From Ningiella ruwaisensis (GTDB lineage Bacteria > Pseudomonadota > Gammaproteobacteria > Enterobacterales > Alteromonadaceae), in contig NZ_RAHT01000008.1 of the NCBI RefSeq assembly GCF_004798935.1, positions 62,001-126,000 of the forward strand: a stretch of DNA of 64,000 nucleotides. Reading direction: 5' to 3'. Below, in pieces: positions 38,506 through 47,112 of this stretch. Each line of letters opens with the position of its first letter. Position 1 is the stretch's first letter. The notes beneath the pieces are model-generated. The model saw only the letters and a list, made by a program, of their open reading frames with translations. It was not told the DNA's origin and did no database searches. Made by a program: the position numbers and the translations under genes.

Positions 38506-39411
38506 TTGTACAGACCCAAAACAACGCTTGAGCAGTGGCGCATTTTACAGGCGGTAGTTGATTTTGGTGGCTATGCTCAGGCTGCAGATGCGTTAAATAA
38601 GTCTCAGTCTTCGCTTAATCACGCGGTATCAAAATTACAAAATATGCTCGGCGTTCAGTTGCTTGAAGTTATTGGTCGAAAAGCAGTATTGACAGAAGCA
38701 GGTGAAGTCATGCTGAGGCGTTCACGAGACTTAACGCAAAACGTGGAGTCTTTAGAGCTGCTCGCAACAAACATTCGCCAGGATTGGGAACCAGAAATAA
38801 TTTTAGCTGTTGACCTGGCCTACCCTCGTGAAGCTCTTTTTCCGGTATTGAAGGCATTTTTGCCTGAATGCAGGGGTAGCCGCTTAAAGATTAAAGATAC
38901 CGTTCTTACTGGCACAGACGATGCCATCATTAAACATCAGGCAGATTTAGCCATTCATATGTCGATACCGAGGGGCTTCTTGGGTGAACCCTTATGCCAC
39001 GTAGAATTTGTGTTGGTCGCCCATCCGCAGCATGAACTGGCTCAAATGCCGAACAACATCGATCCAGGAACACTCGCTCAACACCTCCAAATCGTTATTG
39101 CAGATACCTCTGACAAGCCAGAGGAAAAGCAAGGCTGGCTTAAATCCGAAAATCGTTGGACGGTTTCCCAGTTTGATACCGCCATCGACTTGATGTTGAA
39201 CAACATCGGTTTTTGCTGGCTTCCTTTGCATAAAGTATCACCATTACTTGAGGAAGGTCGCCTAACGCTTTTAACGGTTAAAGGCAGTCAGTATAAACAA
39301 ATGACAGCTTATTTAATCTGTCCAACACCAGATGATAAAGGGCCCGGCACTGCAATGCTGGAAAATCTTATTTTACAACATCGTCAAATTGATTTACCGT
39401 CAAACTTTTAA
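38506..39411 (+). CDS. LysR-family transcriptional regulator
   Basis: A 301-residue regulator. I place the start at a TTG (38506) because GGAGG lies 8 nt upstream; a TTG at 38491 is in frame but has no such site. The N-terminal winged helix-turn-helix covers about 8-65 (A-A-D-A-L-N-K-S-Q-S-S-L-N-H-A-V), and the rest is the effector-binding domain. Target genes are unknown; LysR regulators often act on the divergent neighbour, here the DedA-like gene. Confidence 0.9.
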   Translation: MYRPKTTLEQWRILQAVVDFGGYAQAADALNKSQSSLNHAVSKLQNMLGVQLLEVIGRKAVLTEAGEVMLRRSRDLTQNVESLELLATNIRQDWEPEIILAVDLAYPREALFPVLKAFLPECRGSRLKIKDTVLTGTDDAIIKHQADLAIHMSIPRGFLGEPLCHVEFVLVAHPQHELAQMPNNIDPGTLAQHLQIVIADTSDKPEEKQGWLKSENRWTVSQFDTAIDLMLNNIGFCWLPLHKVSPLLEEGRLTLLTVKGSQYKQMTAYLICPTPDDKGPGTAMLENLILQHRQIDLPSNF

Positions 39412-39439
39412 GCCTTACAAAAAGAAACGATTAGACGCC

Positions 39440-39847
39440 ATGACACAAATTGAGCTCGACACCCTTATGAAAGAAACCGCCAGGGATGCGGTACAGGCAG
39501 CAAAAGAAGAATTTAATATTGAACTGGATTTCAGCGCAGATAGCATTGCAAATGTCGATTCAACCATAATGGGCTTTGTGAAAAATTTTCCAAGTCAGTC
39601 ACTTGAAGATAAAGCAGTCTTTACCATATGTAATATGTACGGTGCTTACCTTGGTGAAGTATTTCGTTCACTAGCGGGTGGAACATGGCATTACGATACG
39701 AGCACACCTGAAGCGCCCACCATACTATTGGTGGTCGACGATAAGTCTTATGCCTTTGCTGGGATATGTTATGAAAAGCTTGTCAAAAACCCAGACGTCA
39801 GTGTAAGCAGCTATTTTTCGCAAGCATTGGGAAATCACACTAATTAG
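39440..39847 (+). CDS. Conserved hypothetical protein, 135 residues
   Basis: A small acidic protein with no signal peptide or membrane segment. The start is the ATG at 39440, 28 bp after the LysR gene, so they may be cotranscribed; a longer frame would begin inside that gene. Residues 45-85 contain V-F-T-I-C-N-M-Y-G-A-Y-L-G-E-V-F-R, a helix followed by a G-G-T-W turn, a pattern seen in several small unknown-function families. I do not recognise a specific one. The stop TAG forms one half of the palindrome CTAATTAG shared with the convergent gene. Confidence 0.7.
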   Translation: MTQIELDTLMKETARDAVQAAKEEFNIELDFSADSIANVDSTIMGFVKNFPSQSLEDKAVFTICNMYGAYLGEVFRSLAGGTWHYDTSTPEAPTILLVVDDKSYAFAGICYEKLVKNPDVSVSSYFSQALGNHTN

Positions 39848-40310
39848 GGGCTTGCCAGTCTCGCGGTAAATCGCGCATATGACGGCTCTTAGTAAGATAT
39901 AAAAGCCCGCTAATTGCAAGTATCAGCGATACGCCGTGCGTAGCCGAAAATGTAAAACCGATACGGGCCAAAATGCTTAGCTGCACTGCTATGTCGCCTA
40001 ACAGGGCGATCGCAAACAAGGCTGGAATAAAGCGAAACAAAGCATGTTTTTCTTTTGACCACAAACTATTACGTCTAGCCAAGAGAATGAATATCAGTAC
40101 TGCAGGTATCATCGGTACTAAGGACAGGTAAAAATCCCATTTGTTTGGATAAAACAAGGCCATCATTCGACTACTGTCTTCTCGAAACGACAAAGAAACA
40201 ATCAACAATACGAGTCCACGACACAAAAACAGCAGAAAACAATACAATAAGAGGGGCGGCTTTAAGCGCCCCGCTTCATCGTAGTGATGTAAAGGAAATT
40301 TCAAAGGCAT
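39840..40310 (-). CDS. DUF2919-like inner-membrane protein
   Basis: A 156-residue protein beginning M-P-L-K-F-P-L-H-H-Y-D-E-A-G-R-L-K-P-P, an N-terminus typical of the DUF2919 (YfeZ-like) family, followed by four hydrophobic segments (about 20-40, 57-77, 90-108, 122-140). The conserved Y-P-N-K-W-D-F-Y stretch sits between segments 1 and 2. Function is unknown. It lies 63 bp after the methyltransferase-like gene on the same strand. Confidence 0.75.
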   Translation of the reverse strand: MPLKFPLHHYDEAGRLKPPLLLYCFLLFLCRGLVLLIVSLSFREDSSRMMALFYPNKWDFYLSLVPMIPAVLIFILLARRNSLWSKEKHALFRFIPALFAIALLGDIAVQLSILARIGFTFSATHGVSLILAISGLLYLTKSRHMRDLPRDWQAPN

Positions 40311-40373
40311 GCTTTATCTACTGCTACGCATTTACGGATATCAGGGCCAAGTTAAACTATCCTGAAGGCAGAT

Positions 40374-41306
40374 TTAATGAGAATGTACACTCACCTCTGC
40401 GCCCTGCTTTTTAAATAAGAGTGTCATCCGATCGCTTTCACCTATTGCTTCCATAGCTTTGCGCTTTTGAGGATCATCTTGAGCGCCATTCAAACTCGGT
40501 GGCAAACGCCAAACCATGTCATCTTTTGTTGGTTTGTCTTTTTCATTCGCATTAATTTCGCTCGATGCGACTAACTCAAAACCGGCCTTTTCAAATGCCT
40601 TGATCACGTCATCCTGTTTTAAATAGCCTGCAGAACCATCGGCCCAGGTATCATCAGCATCAGCAGGTGCACGATGTTGAACAACGCCAACCAAACCATC
40701 TTCTTTCAAAAGTGAATTTGCCAGATTTAAGGCTTCGCTCAGGGTGCCTGCCTGTTCCTCAAATCGCGCTAGATTATGCAGGGCACGTATAAACAAAACT
40801 CTATCCAGGCTTCCATGCAAGTCGTCAGGCGCAGTTGCAAAGGTGAAGCCCCCTGCTGTGATCCCTGTATCGCTTAGCTCAGCTACCAGAGTCGGAAAAG
40901 CTGCTGTACGAGCCGACATTTGCTCAATGCGCTCAGGAGTGAAAAATCCGAAAAGTGGCCACATGCTGTCATTATAATTAATTCCGTAAAGCGCGCCTTC
41001 TTTCCCTAAATAGTTGGCTAGGATCTCAGAGTACCAGCCACCACCGGGCAAGGCTTCGGCGACGCGCATTCCAGGCTCTACCTGAAAAAACGACAGGGTT
41101 TGAACCGGCCTGCGCTGAGTATCTCTGGCGCGTTTCTCTGCGCTTCTGTCAAGAACGACGCCTGCTAATGCTTGATTACCATCGTGTGCAAAAGCGTTTG
41201 TGCTCAACGACGCATGTAATCCTGCAGCTAATGCGATGGATGCAAACACAGCGCTCAAAACTGACTTTGTAAAAATCGAATGCTTGTTTTTGTTTTTTAT
41301 CAACAT
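40374..41306 (-). CDS. Exported methyltransferase-like protein (COG4798 type)
   Basis: A 310-residue protein from the ATG at 41306, which has AGGA 6 nt upstream. A signal peptide (about 1-40, ending N-A-F-A) points to export. The mature part resembles a class I SAM-methyltransferase fold: V-A-E-A-L-P-G-G-G-W-Y-S-E-I-L is a motif-I-like stretch. A periplasmic SAM-dependent enzyme is biochemically odd, since SAM is cytoplasmic, so the domain may have another role. A longer frame from a TTG at 41366 is not supported. Confidence 0.75.
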   Translation of the reverse strand: MLIKNKNKHSIFTKSVLSAVFASIALAAGLHASLSTNAFAHDGNQALAGVVLDRSAEKRARDTQRRPVQTLSFFQVEPGMRVAEALPGGGWYSEILANYLGKEGALYGINYNDSMWPLFGFFTPERIEQMSARTAAFPTLVAELSDTGITAGGFTFATAPDDLHGSLDRVLFIRALHNLARFEEQAGTLSEALNLANSLLKEDGLVGVVQHRAPADADDTWADGSAGYLKQDDVIKAFEKAGFELVASSEINANEKDKPTKDDMVWRLPPSLNGAQDDPQKRKAMEAIGESDRMTLLFKKQGAEVSVHSH

Positions 41307-41516
41307 GGCTTGTCCTGAATATTGTCGTATCTGATGACCGTATGTTTTTATTATGGCGCTTGGCAAGAATTAAACAAGTGAAAGAATTAGAGCCTTGAAT
41401 ACAAGTACGATATAATCTCGTTTGTTTTTGCCACGTGAAAGAACAAGGCAGTAACAAATGGAAGAGCGCGTGAAGTAAATTGATCACGCAAAATTTTAAA
41501 ACGACAGAGTCTGTAA

Positions 41517-42947
41517 ATGAGCGTAGAGCAATACAACCCCAAACAGAATGCGATGCTTAAAACATCCACTACCTTGGAAACACCGGTTAAGCAATTAAAC
41601 GAACAGAAAATAATGAATCAGGGTAGCGGTGCAAAGATTGGCTTTGTTTCGCTTGGCTGTCCGAAAAACCTGGTAGATTCTGAACGTATTTTGACGCAGC
41701 TTCGAACAGAGGGATACGATGTCGTTTCAACATATAAAGATGCTGAACTGGTTATTGTCAATACGTGTGGATTTATTGACTCTGCGGTGCAAGAATCGCT
41801 GGATACTATCGGCGAAGCTTTAGCTGAAAATGGCAAAGTCATTGTTACCGGTTGCCTGGGCGTGAAAGAAGATGAGATTAGAGAAGTGCATCCTAATGTT
41901 CTGTCAATCACGGGGCCGCATGCATACGAGGCTGTAGTAGAGCAAGTTCACGATCATTTACCCAAACCGAGTCACAACCCATTTATTGATTTAGTGCCGG
42001 ATCATGGCGTTAAGCTGACTCCTAAACACTTTGCTTATTTAAAAATTTCGGAGGGTTGTAACCACCGCTGCACCTTTTGCATCATTCCTTCCATGCGTGG
42101 AGATTTAGTAAGCCGTCCTGTAGGCGAAGTCTTAAGTGAAGCGAAACGTTTAAAGGCAGCCGGTGTAAACGAGCTTTTAGTTATTTCACAAGACACCAGT
42201 GCCTACGGTGTCGATGTTAAGTATAAAACAGATTTTTGGGACGGCATGCCCCTTAAAACGCATATGCAGCAACTTTGCGAAAAACTCGGAAGTATGGATA
42301 TATGGGTACGCCTGCATTATGTTTATCCTTATCCGCATGTTGACGATTTAATTCCTTTAATGGCTGAAGGAAAAATACTGCCTTATTTGGATATTCCCTT
42401 TCAACACGCCAACAAACGTATTCTGCGGCTTATGAAGCGTCCGGGAAGCGCAGAAAGAACGGTTGAACGCATTCGTAGGTGGCGTGAGATGTGTCCAGAC
42501 TTAGTCATTCGCTCAACTTTCATTGTAGGCTTTCCCGGTGAAACGGAAGAAGAATTTGAAGAGCTTCTTGACTTTTTAAAAGAAGCGCAACTTGACCGAG
42601 TCGGTTGCTTTAAATATTCGCCCGTAGAAGGCGCTCGCGCGAATGACTTACCCGATCCCGTTCCGGAAGATATCAAGGAATCGCGCTTACAACGGTTCAT
42701 GAAAGTACAATCAAAAATCAGCTACTCACGCCTGCAGGCGAAAATTGGCAATGAATACAATGTGGTCATCGACAGCGTTGACAGCGAAGGAGCGATTGCC
42801 CGAAGCTTTGGGGAAGCGCCTGAAATTGACGGCGTCATCCATTTAAACGGTGTGCACGATGTTGAAATCGGTCAGAGACTTTGGGTTGAAATCATCCATA
42901 CGGATGAACACGACATGTGGGCAGTACCAAGCGAAGAGCAAGATTAA
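41517..42947 (+). CDS. rimO: Ribosomal protein S12 methylthiotransferase
   Basis: A 476-residue radical-SAM enzyme that methylthiolates Asp89 of ribosomal protein S12. The three cluster cysteines of the UPF0004 domain are C48, C84 and C113, the radical-SAM motif is C181-x3-C185-x2-C188, and a C-terminal TRAM domain follows. E. coli RimO starts near residue 33 of this protein ([11 protein letters not shown], position 41613), so the 32-residue leader may be untranslated; neither start has a strong ribosome-binding site. A TATAAT hexamer at 41411 may be the -10 box. Confidence 0.96.
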   Translation: MSVEQYNPKQNAMLKTSTTLETPVKQLNEQKIMNQGSGAKIGFVSLGCPKNLVDSERILTQLRTEGYDVVSTYKDAELVIVNTCGFIDSAVQESLDTIGEALAENGKVIVTGCLGVKEDEIREVHPNVLSITGPHAYEAVVEQVHDHLPKPSHNPFIDLVPDHGVKLTPKHFAYLKISEGCNHRCTFCIIPSMRGDLVSRPVGEVLSEAKRLKAAGVNELLVISQDTSAYGVDVKYKTDFWDGMPLKTHMQQLCEKLGSMDIWVRLHYVYPYPHVDDLIPLMAEGKILPYLDIPFQHANKRILRLMKRPGSAERTVERIRRWREMCPDLVIRSTFIVGFPGETEEEFEELLDFLKEAQLDRVGCFKYSPVEGARANDLPDPVPEDIKESRLQRFMKVQSKISYSRLQAKIGNEYNVVIDSVDSEGAIARSFGEAPEIDGVIHLNGVHDVEIGQRLWVEIIHTDEHDMWAVPSEEQD

Positions 42948-42981
42948 GATTAGGATTCAGCTTCGCGGTATTGCTAAAAAA

Positions 42982-43150
42982 CCAAGTGAGCACATATGTC
43001 GAATAAGAATATGAGTAGAGCTATGCCGCAAAATAAAGTGTCGAAAAACATGGATGTTTTTCGTCAAGCGCCTCAAGGATGAGCTCGCAGCGTCTTTATT
43101 TTGCGGCATAGCTCTGCTCAGAAAACGTTTCGACATATGTGCTCACTTGG
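42982..43150. mobile_element. MITE-like palindromic element, 169 bp, between rimO and kdsB
   Basis: The two ends form a perfect 21-bp terminal inverted repeat (42982-43002 and 43130-43150). Further in, a 26-bp inverted repeat (43013-43038 and 43094-43119) matches with one mismatch. The centre holds a hairpin CGAAAAACAT/ATGTTTTTCG (43042-43063). No coding region lies inside. TTGCTAAA occurs on both flanks (42971-42978 and 43155-43162), a possible target duplication but offset by 3-4 bases. Size, nested repeats and lack of a gene suggest a non-autonomous mobile element or a REP-like structure; it may also act as a bidirectional transcription barrier between the convergent genes. Confidence 0.6.
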
Positions 43151-43176
43151 CGTCTTGCTAAATACCCTAACCCTTA

Positions 43177-43974
43177 TCAAGAAAATTTGCGCAAATCTTC
43201 AGGCGTATCTACGCCATGAGGTGGTAGCTTTTTGGCAATCTCGATATGGATATCAAAGCCCCTGTCCAACACTCGCAATTGCTCCAATGATTCGATGTGC
43301 TCTAACGCACTATCAGGCATATTTGCATAAGCTTTAATAAAACTGGCTCGATAACCGTAAATTCCAATATGGCGAAAATACTTAAACTGCGACTCTGCTT
43401 GCCCGTTGTTTAACTGCATTTTAAGCGCAAGATTCGCTGCTTCCAATTGTCCCTGCTCATTTAAAATAATCTGCCCGCGGGTAAATGGTATGGGTGCTCG
43501 GGAAAAATATAAGGCTTTACCTTTTTCGCTTTTAACCACCTTTACGACGTTGGGATTTAGCACGTCTTCTGCGTCATCAATGGGATAGCAGAGCGTTGAC
43601 ATGGGATAGTTTGTGTTTGTCGCAAGATTATCTGCACACTGTCGAATATTTTCGGGTGGGATAAAAGGCTCATCCCCCTGCACATTGACCACAATTTCGC
43701 TTTTTTCAATGCCGCGAATACTGATTACTTCGCTGATCCGCGTCGTGCCCGATTGATGCTCACTAGACGTCATACAGACGTCTGCACCAAATGCCCTTGC
43801 GGCTTTTTCAATACGCGGATCATCGGTTGCTACAATAATCGAGCTTGCGCCTGCCTCAAGTGCTCTCTCATGCACATGTTGGAGCATAGGCTTGCCTTTG
43901 ATCAATGCGAGTGGCTTTCCTTCGAAGCGTGTCGATGCGTAGCGAGCCGGAATAACCACGGTGAACTTAGTCAT
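43177..43974 (-). CDS. kdsB: CMP-Kdo synthetase (3-deoxy-manno-octulosonate cytidylyltransferase)
   Basis: A 265-residue enzyme activating Kdo with CTP for inner-core lipopolysaccharide. The N-terminal V-V-I-P-A-R-Y-A-S-T-R-F-E-G-K-P motif and V-N-V-Q-G-D-E-P-F-I are diagnostic. Its ATG lies within the last codons of ycaR, an 8-bp overlap implying coupling. Last gene of the comEC-msbA-lpxK-ycaR-kdsB string. Confidence 0.98.
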   Translation of the reverse strand: MTKFTVVIPARYASTRFEGKPLALIKGKPMLQHVHERALEAGASSIIVATDDPRIEKAARAFGADVCMTSSEHQSGTTRISEVISIRGIEKSEIVVNVQGDEPFIPPENIRQCADNLATNTNYPMSTLCYPIDDAEDVLNPNVVKVVKSEKGKALYFSRAPIPFTRGQIILNEQGQLEAANLALKMQLNNGQAESQFKYFRHIGIYGYRASFIKAYANMPDSALEHIESLEQLRVLDRGFDIHIEIAKKLPPHGVDTPEDLRKFS

Positions 43975-44176
43975 GTTTTTTAACCTGCTCCAACTGCTCG
44001 GCGCTTAACTCTTTTGCTTCCGATTCAAGCAAAACGGGAATGTTATCAACAATTGGATAGGCGAGTCTGTCGAAGCGACATACCAGACTTTGCGTTTCAC
44101 CCTCTTCATGTAACACCAGCTTACCTTTACAAGCCGGGCAAGCTACAACGTTCAGCAATTTTTTATTAAAACTCAT
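43967..44176 (-). CDS. ycaR: Trm112-family small zinc protein YcaR
   Basis: A 69-residue protein with one C-P-A-C pair at about 13-16 and a third Cys near 33, matching YcaR/UPF0434. In other species Trm112 proteins stabilise methyltransferases; a role here is inferred. It sits between lpxK and kdsB as in E. coli. Confidence 0.92.
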   Translation of the reverse strand: MSFNKKLLNVVACPACKGKLVLHEEGETQSLVCRFDRLAYPIVDNIPVLLESEAKELSAEQLEQVKKHD

Positions 44177-44205
44177 AGATTTCTCTTTTATTAGAGCGCA
44201 AGCTT

Positions 44206-45279
44206 TTAATCTTCGCTGTCATTATCAATTTTTAAATGAAGTTTTTGCATTACGCTATCAAAAAACTCATTTGAAATATCTGCGTCTACCGCCAGATACC
44301 ACCAGTTATCATTGGCAAATTCGCTACATTTTATAGCGTCTTTTTCTGTCATCAAGACAATAGGTGCTTGCGGTATATCCGACTGCACAAATTTATGATG
44401 ATCATCAAATCTTAAAGATTGCTTTGGTGTCAAACCAAGCTCGCGAAGCGTATTAAAAAAGCGTTGCGGAGCGCCTATGCCTGCAAGCGCAATTACTTCT
44501 TGATGCAAAAAGCGCTCGACTCCCTCATTCACTGCCAAGCTTTGCCCGCTTTTTACATTTATCCACGATGCAGGTCTTAACTGCATGTCAAAGCATCTAG
44601 TCGCGCGGGCGGATTTTATATCACTATCACCCGTTATTTGCCTGCCTGGTTTTGCTTGATCATCGAGCTTTTGTGAGCGATTGCTTATGATGATATCAAC
44701 ATCGTTCAGTCGTGAGCGGGTTTCCCTAAGTGGTCCCATCGGCATGACAAATCCGTTACCGAGTCCCCGCCCATCGACAACACAAATTTCCACGTCGCGT
44801 GCGAGGGCATAATGCTGCATGCCGTCATCACAGAGGATGACTTGAGCTTGCGTATTCGCTTCAATAAACTGTGCGCCACGCGCCCGCACAGGATCGATTA
44901 CGACATCCACTCCCAAGCGTTTAAAAATCAGGGCGGGTTCGTCTCCCACCTGCTTTGGTGAACTACAAGTATCCAATAAATGCGGGAACGCTTTTTGAGT
45001 GCCCCCATAGCCGCGAGAAAGCACCGCACACTTTACTCCCTGCGAAATAAAATGCGACGCTAAGGCAAGTACAACAGGTGTTTTGCCATTCCCGCCAACA
45101 CTGATATTACCTACCACTACAACAGGCAGCTGAGGCCGATACACCTTTAGTATTCCAAATTGATAGGCAAGGCGTCGCAATATGCTAAGCAGAAAGAATA
45201 CAAGAGCCAGTGGCCACAGAAGAACAAGCCACCAATTTTTAACATGACGTAAATCTGAATACCACGCTTGGCTTAACAC
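44206..45279 (-). CDS. lpxK: Tetraacyldisaccharide 4'-kinase
   Basis: A 357-residue inner-membrane kinase phosphorylating the lipid A disaccharide. An N-terminal membrane helix (about 18-35) precedes the P-loop-like G-N-I-S-V-G-G-N-G-K-T-P at 57-68, and D-D-G-M-Q-H-Y and E-K-D-A-I-K are present. The start codon is GTG at 45279, three bases after the msbA stop, with CAGG upstream. Confidence 0.95.
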   Translation of the reverse strand: MLSQAWYSDLRHVKNWWLVLLWPLALVFFLLSILRRLAYQFGILKVYRPQLPVVVVGNISVGGNGKTPVVLALASHFISQGVKCAVLSRGYGGTQKAFPHLLDTCSSPKQVGDEPALIFKRLGVDVVIDPVRARGAQFIEANTQAQVILCDDGMQHYALARDVEICVVDGRGLGNGFVMPMGPLRETRSRLNDVDIIISNRSQKLDDQAKPGRQITGDSDIKSARATRCFDMQLRPASWINVKSGQSLAVNEGVERFLHQEVIALAGIGAPQRFFNTLRELGLTPKQSLRFDDHHKFVQSDIPQAPIVLMTEKDAIKCSEFANDNWWYLAVDADISNEFFDSVMQKLHLKIDNDSED

Positions 45280-45282
45280 TAG

Positions 45283-47037
45283 TTAGCCTGCAAATTGCAT
45301 TTTATGAAGCTGGGCATACATACCATCAGCATTTAACAAATCGTGATGAGAGCCAGACTCAATAATCTGCCCATCTTCCACCACTAAAATCAAATCCGCC
45401 GATTCGATAGTTGATAAACGATGCGCAACCACAATACTGGTGCGTGATTTTTGTAGCTCGTCCAAGGCATTCTGAATGAATTTTTCAGACTCGGTATCAA
45501 GCGCAGAAGTGGCCTCATCAAGAATCAGGATAGGCGCATCGGCCAATATTGCCCGAGCTATTGCAATACGCTGTCGCTGCCCGCCAGAAAGCATCAGACC
45601 ATTTTCCCCAATGAGGGTATCAAAACCTTGTGACTGCTTTGCAACAAAGTCGGTGACATGCGCGATGTCAGATGCACGTTCAATTTGCTCGCGAGTCACC
45701 TGCTCCTGTTTTCCATACGCAATATTATTGGCAATCGTATCGTTAAACAATGTCACTTGTTGAGAGACCAGCGCAAATTGTTTGCGTAAGCTGCGTAGTT
45801 TTATGTCTTGAATGTTGTGTCCATCTAACTCTATTACACCGCTGCTTGGCGCGTAAAAACGAGTAAGCAGGTTAGACATGGTTGATTTGCCACTTCCTGA
45901 GCGCCCTACCAATGCAATAGTCTGACCAGGTTTGACTTCAAAGCTGACATTTTTAAGGGCTGGTTCGTTTTTAGTAGGATAGGTAAAGCTTACGTCTTTA
46001 AACGCCAGTGCGCCGCTTGCCCGCGCAATTTCTATTTCACCTTTGTCCTCTTCATCCTCGTTATCCAATATTTCAAAAATACTCGCACAGGCAGCCATGC
46101 CTTTTTGAAATTCGGTATTGACGGTAGTAAGCATTTTCAAAGGTTTCAGCAACATGATCATGCAAACCAGCACATTCATGAACACGCCAATGGTTAGTTT
46201 TTCGACCATGGTAGGCGTGCTGGCAACAAACAAGACCACCGCAAGCGCAATTGACGCGATGATTTGAATGCTTGAAACACTTAATATTTGTGAAGTAACA
46301 AGCTTCATGGTTTGCTGACGGTTTTGATTGTTTCGCTGTGAAAATCGCTTCGACTCAAGCGCCTGGCCGTCGTGCATCAATACAACTTTGTGCCCTTTTA
46401 CGGCCTGCTCTATTGATGAAGTCAAAGAGCCCATTGCCGCTTGAATGGCTTTACTTACCTTGCGAAAACGTTTGCTCACATAAGTCACAATAAGCGCGAC
46501 AATAGGCCCAATAAACAAGAAGATGAGCGAAAGTTGCCAAGAGTAGTAAAACATTACGGCTAATAAGCCAATAACAAGCGCGCCTTCGCGCACCAGAGTT
46601 AACAATGCCTTTCCGGCCGCATTTCTTATTTGTTCTGTGTCATAAATTATTTTTGAAATAAGTGCGCCACTAGAAGTGTGGTCATGAAATTCAGTAGGTA
46701 AATGAATATATTTATCAAAAAGCTCCTGACGCATCGTCATGACAATTTTGGTCCCCACATACTCCAAAGTATAGGTACCCATAAAATTAAAGACACCACG
46801 CAGTAAAAATAGGGGCACCACAAAATAAGCGGCTAATTTCAAATAATTATAGTTACCCGTATTTAGACTGTTATCGATAAGAGGCTGTAGCTGCATAAAC
46901 ACAAAAGTATCGACAGCTGAGTAGCCAATCATGCCGATAATTGCCACCAGAAATAACACTTTATAAGGGCGCAAATAGGTCAGAAAACGACGAATGATTT
47001 TTTTGGTGACAGGCTTTTTTGTTACAGGGATATTCAT
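45283..47037 (-). CDS. msbA: Lipid A flippase MsbA (ABC exporter)
   Basis: A 584-residue half-transporter that flips lipid A-core across the inner membrane. Six membrane helices occupy about 20-310, followed by an ABC domain with Walker A G-R-S-G-S-G-K-S-T, the signature L-S-G-G-Q-R-Q-R and Walker B L-I-L-D-E-A-T-S-A-L-D. The ATG at 47037 is preferred over a TTG one codon upstream. It lies between comEC and lpxK, the conserved order. Confidence 0.97.
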   Translation of the reverse strand: MNIPVTKKPVTKKIIRRFLTYLRPYKVLFLVAIIGMIGYSAVDTFVFMQLQPLIDNSLNTGNYNYLKLAAYFVVPLFLLRGVFNFMGTYTLEYVGTKIVMTMRQELFDKYIHLPTEFHDHTSSGALISKIIYDTEQIRNAAGKALLTLVREGALVIGLLAVMFYYSWQLSLIFLFIGPIVALIVTYVSKRFRKVSKAIQAAMGSLTSSIEQAVKGHKVVLMHDGQALESKRFSQRNNQNRQQTMKLVTSQILSVSSIQIIASIALAVVLFVASTPTMVEKLTIGVFMNVLVCMIMLLKPLKMLTTVNTEFQKGMAACASIFEILDNEDEEDKGEIEIARASGALAFKDVSFTYPTKNEPALKNVSFEVKPGQTIALVGRSGSGKSTMSNLLTRFYAPSSGVIELDGHNIQDIKLRSLRKQFALVSQQVTLFNDTIANNIAYGKQEQVTREQIERASDIAHVTDFVAKQSQGFDTLIGENGLMLSGGQRQRIAIARAILADAPILILDEATSALDTESEKFIQNALDELQKSRTSIVVAHRLSTIESADLILVVEDGQIIESGSHHDLLNADGMYAQLHKMQFAG

Positions 47038-47112
47038 CAATACAGATTGGGATCTTATTTAATTTATTTCGCAAGTATACCAGATAGTTAGAGCAAGACC
47101 TAAACATCAGCG

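Noticed and set aside
41517-41612. N-terminal extension of RimO as a new domain
   Set aside because: It is short, low in complexity and absent from E. coli RimO; probably an upstream start choice.
42971-43162. TTGCTAAA as a perfect target-site duplication of the MITE-like element
   Set aside because: The copies are 3 and 4 bases away from the inverted-repeat ends, so they may be coincidental.
43101-43337. Possible small gene across the MITE-like element and kdsB
   Set aside because: It is an antisense frame over kdsB with no homology features or ribosome-binding site.
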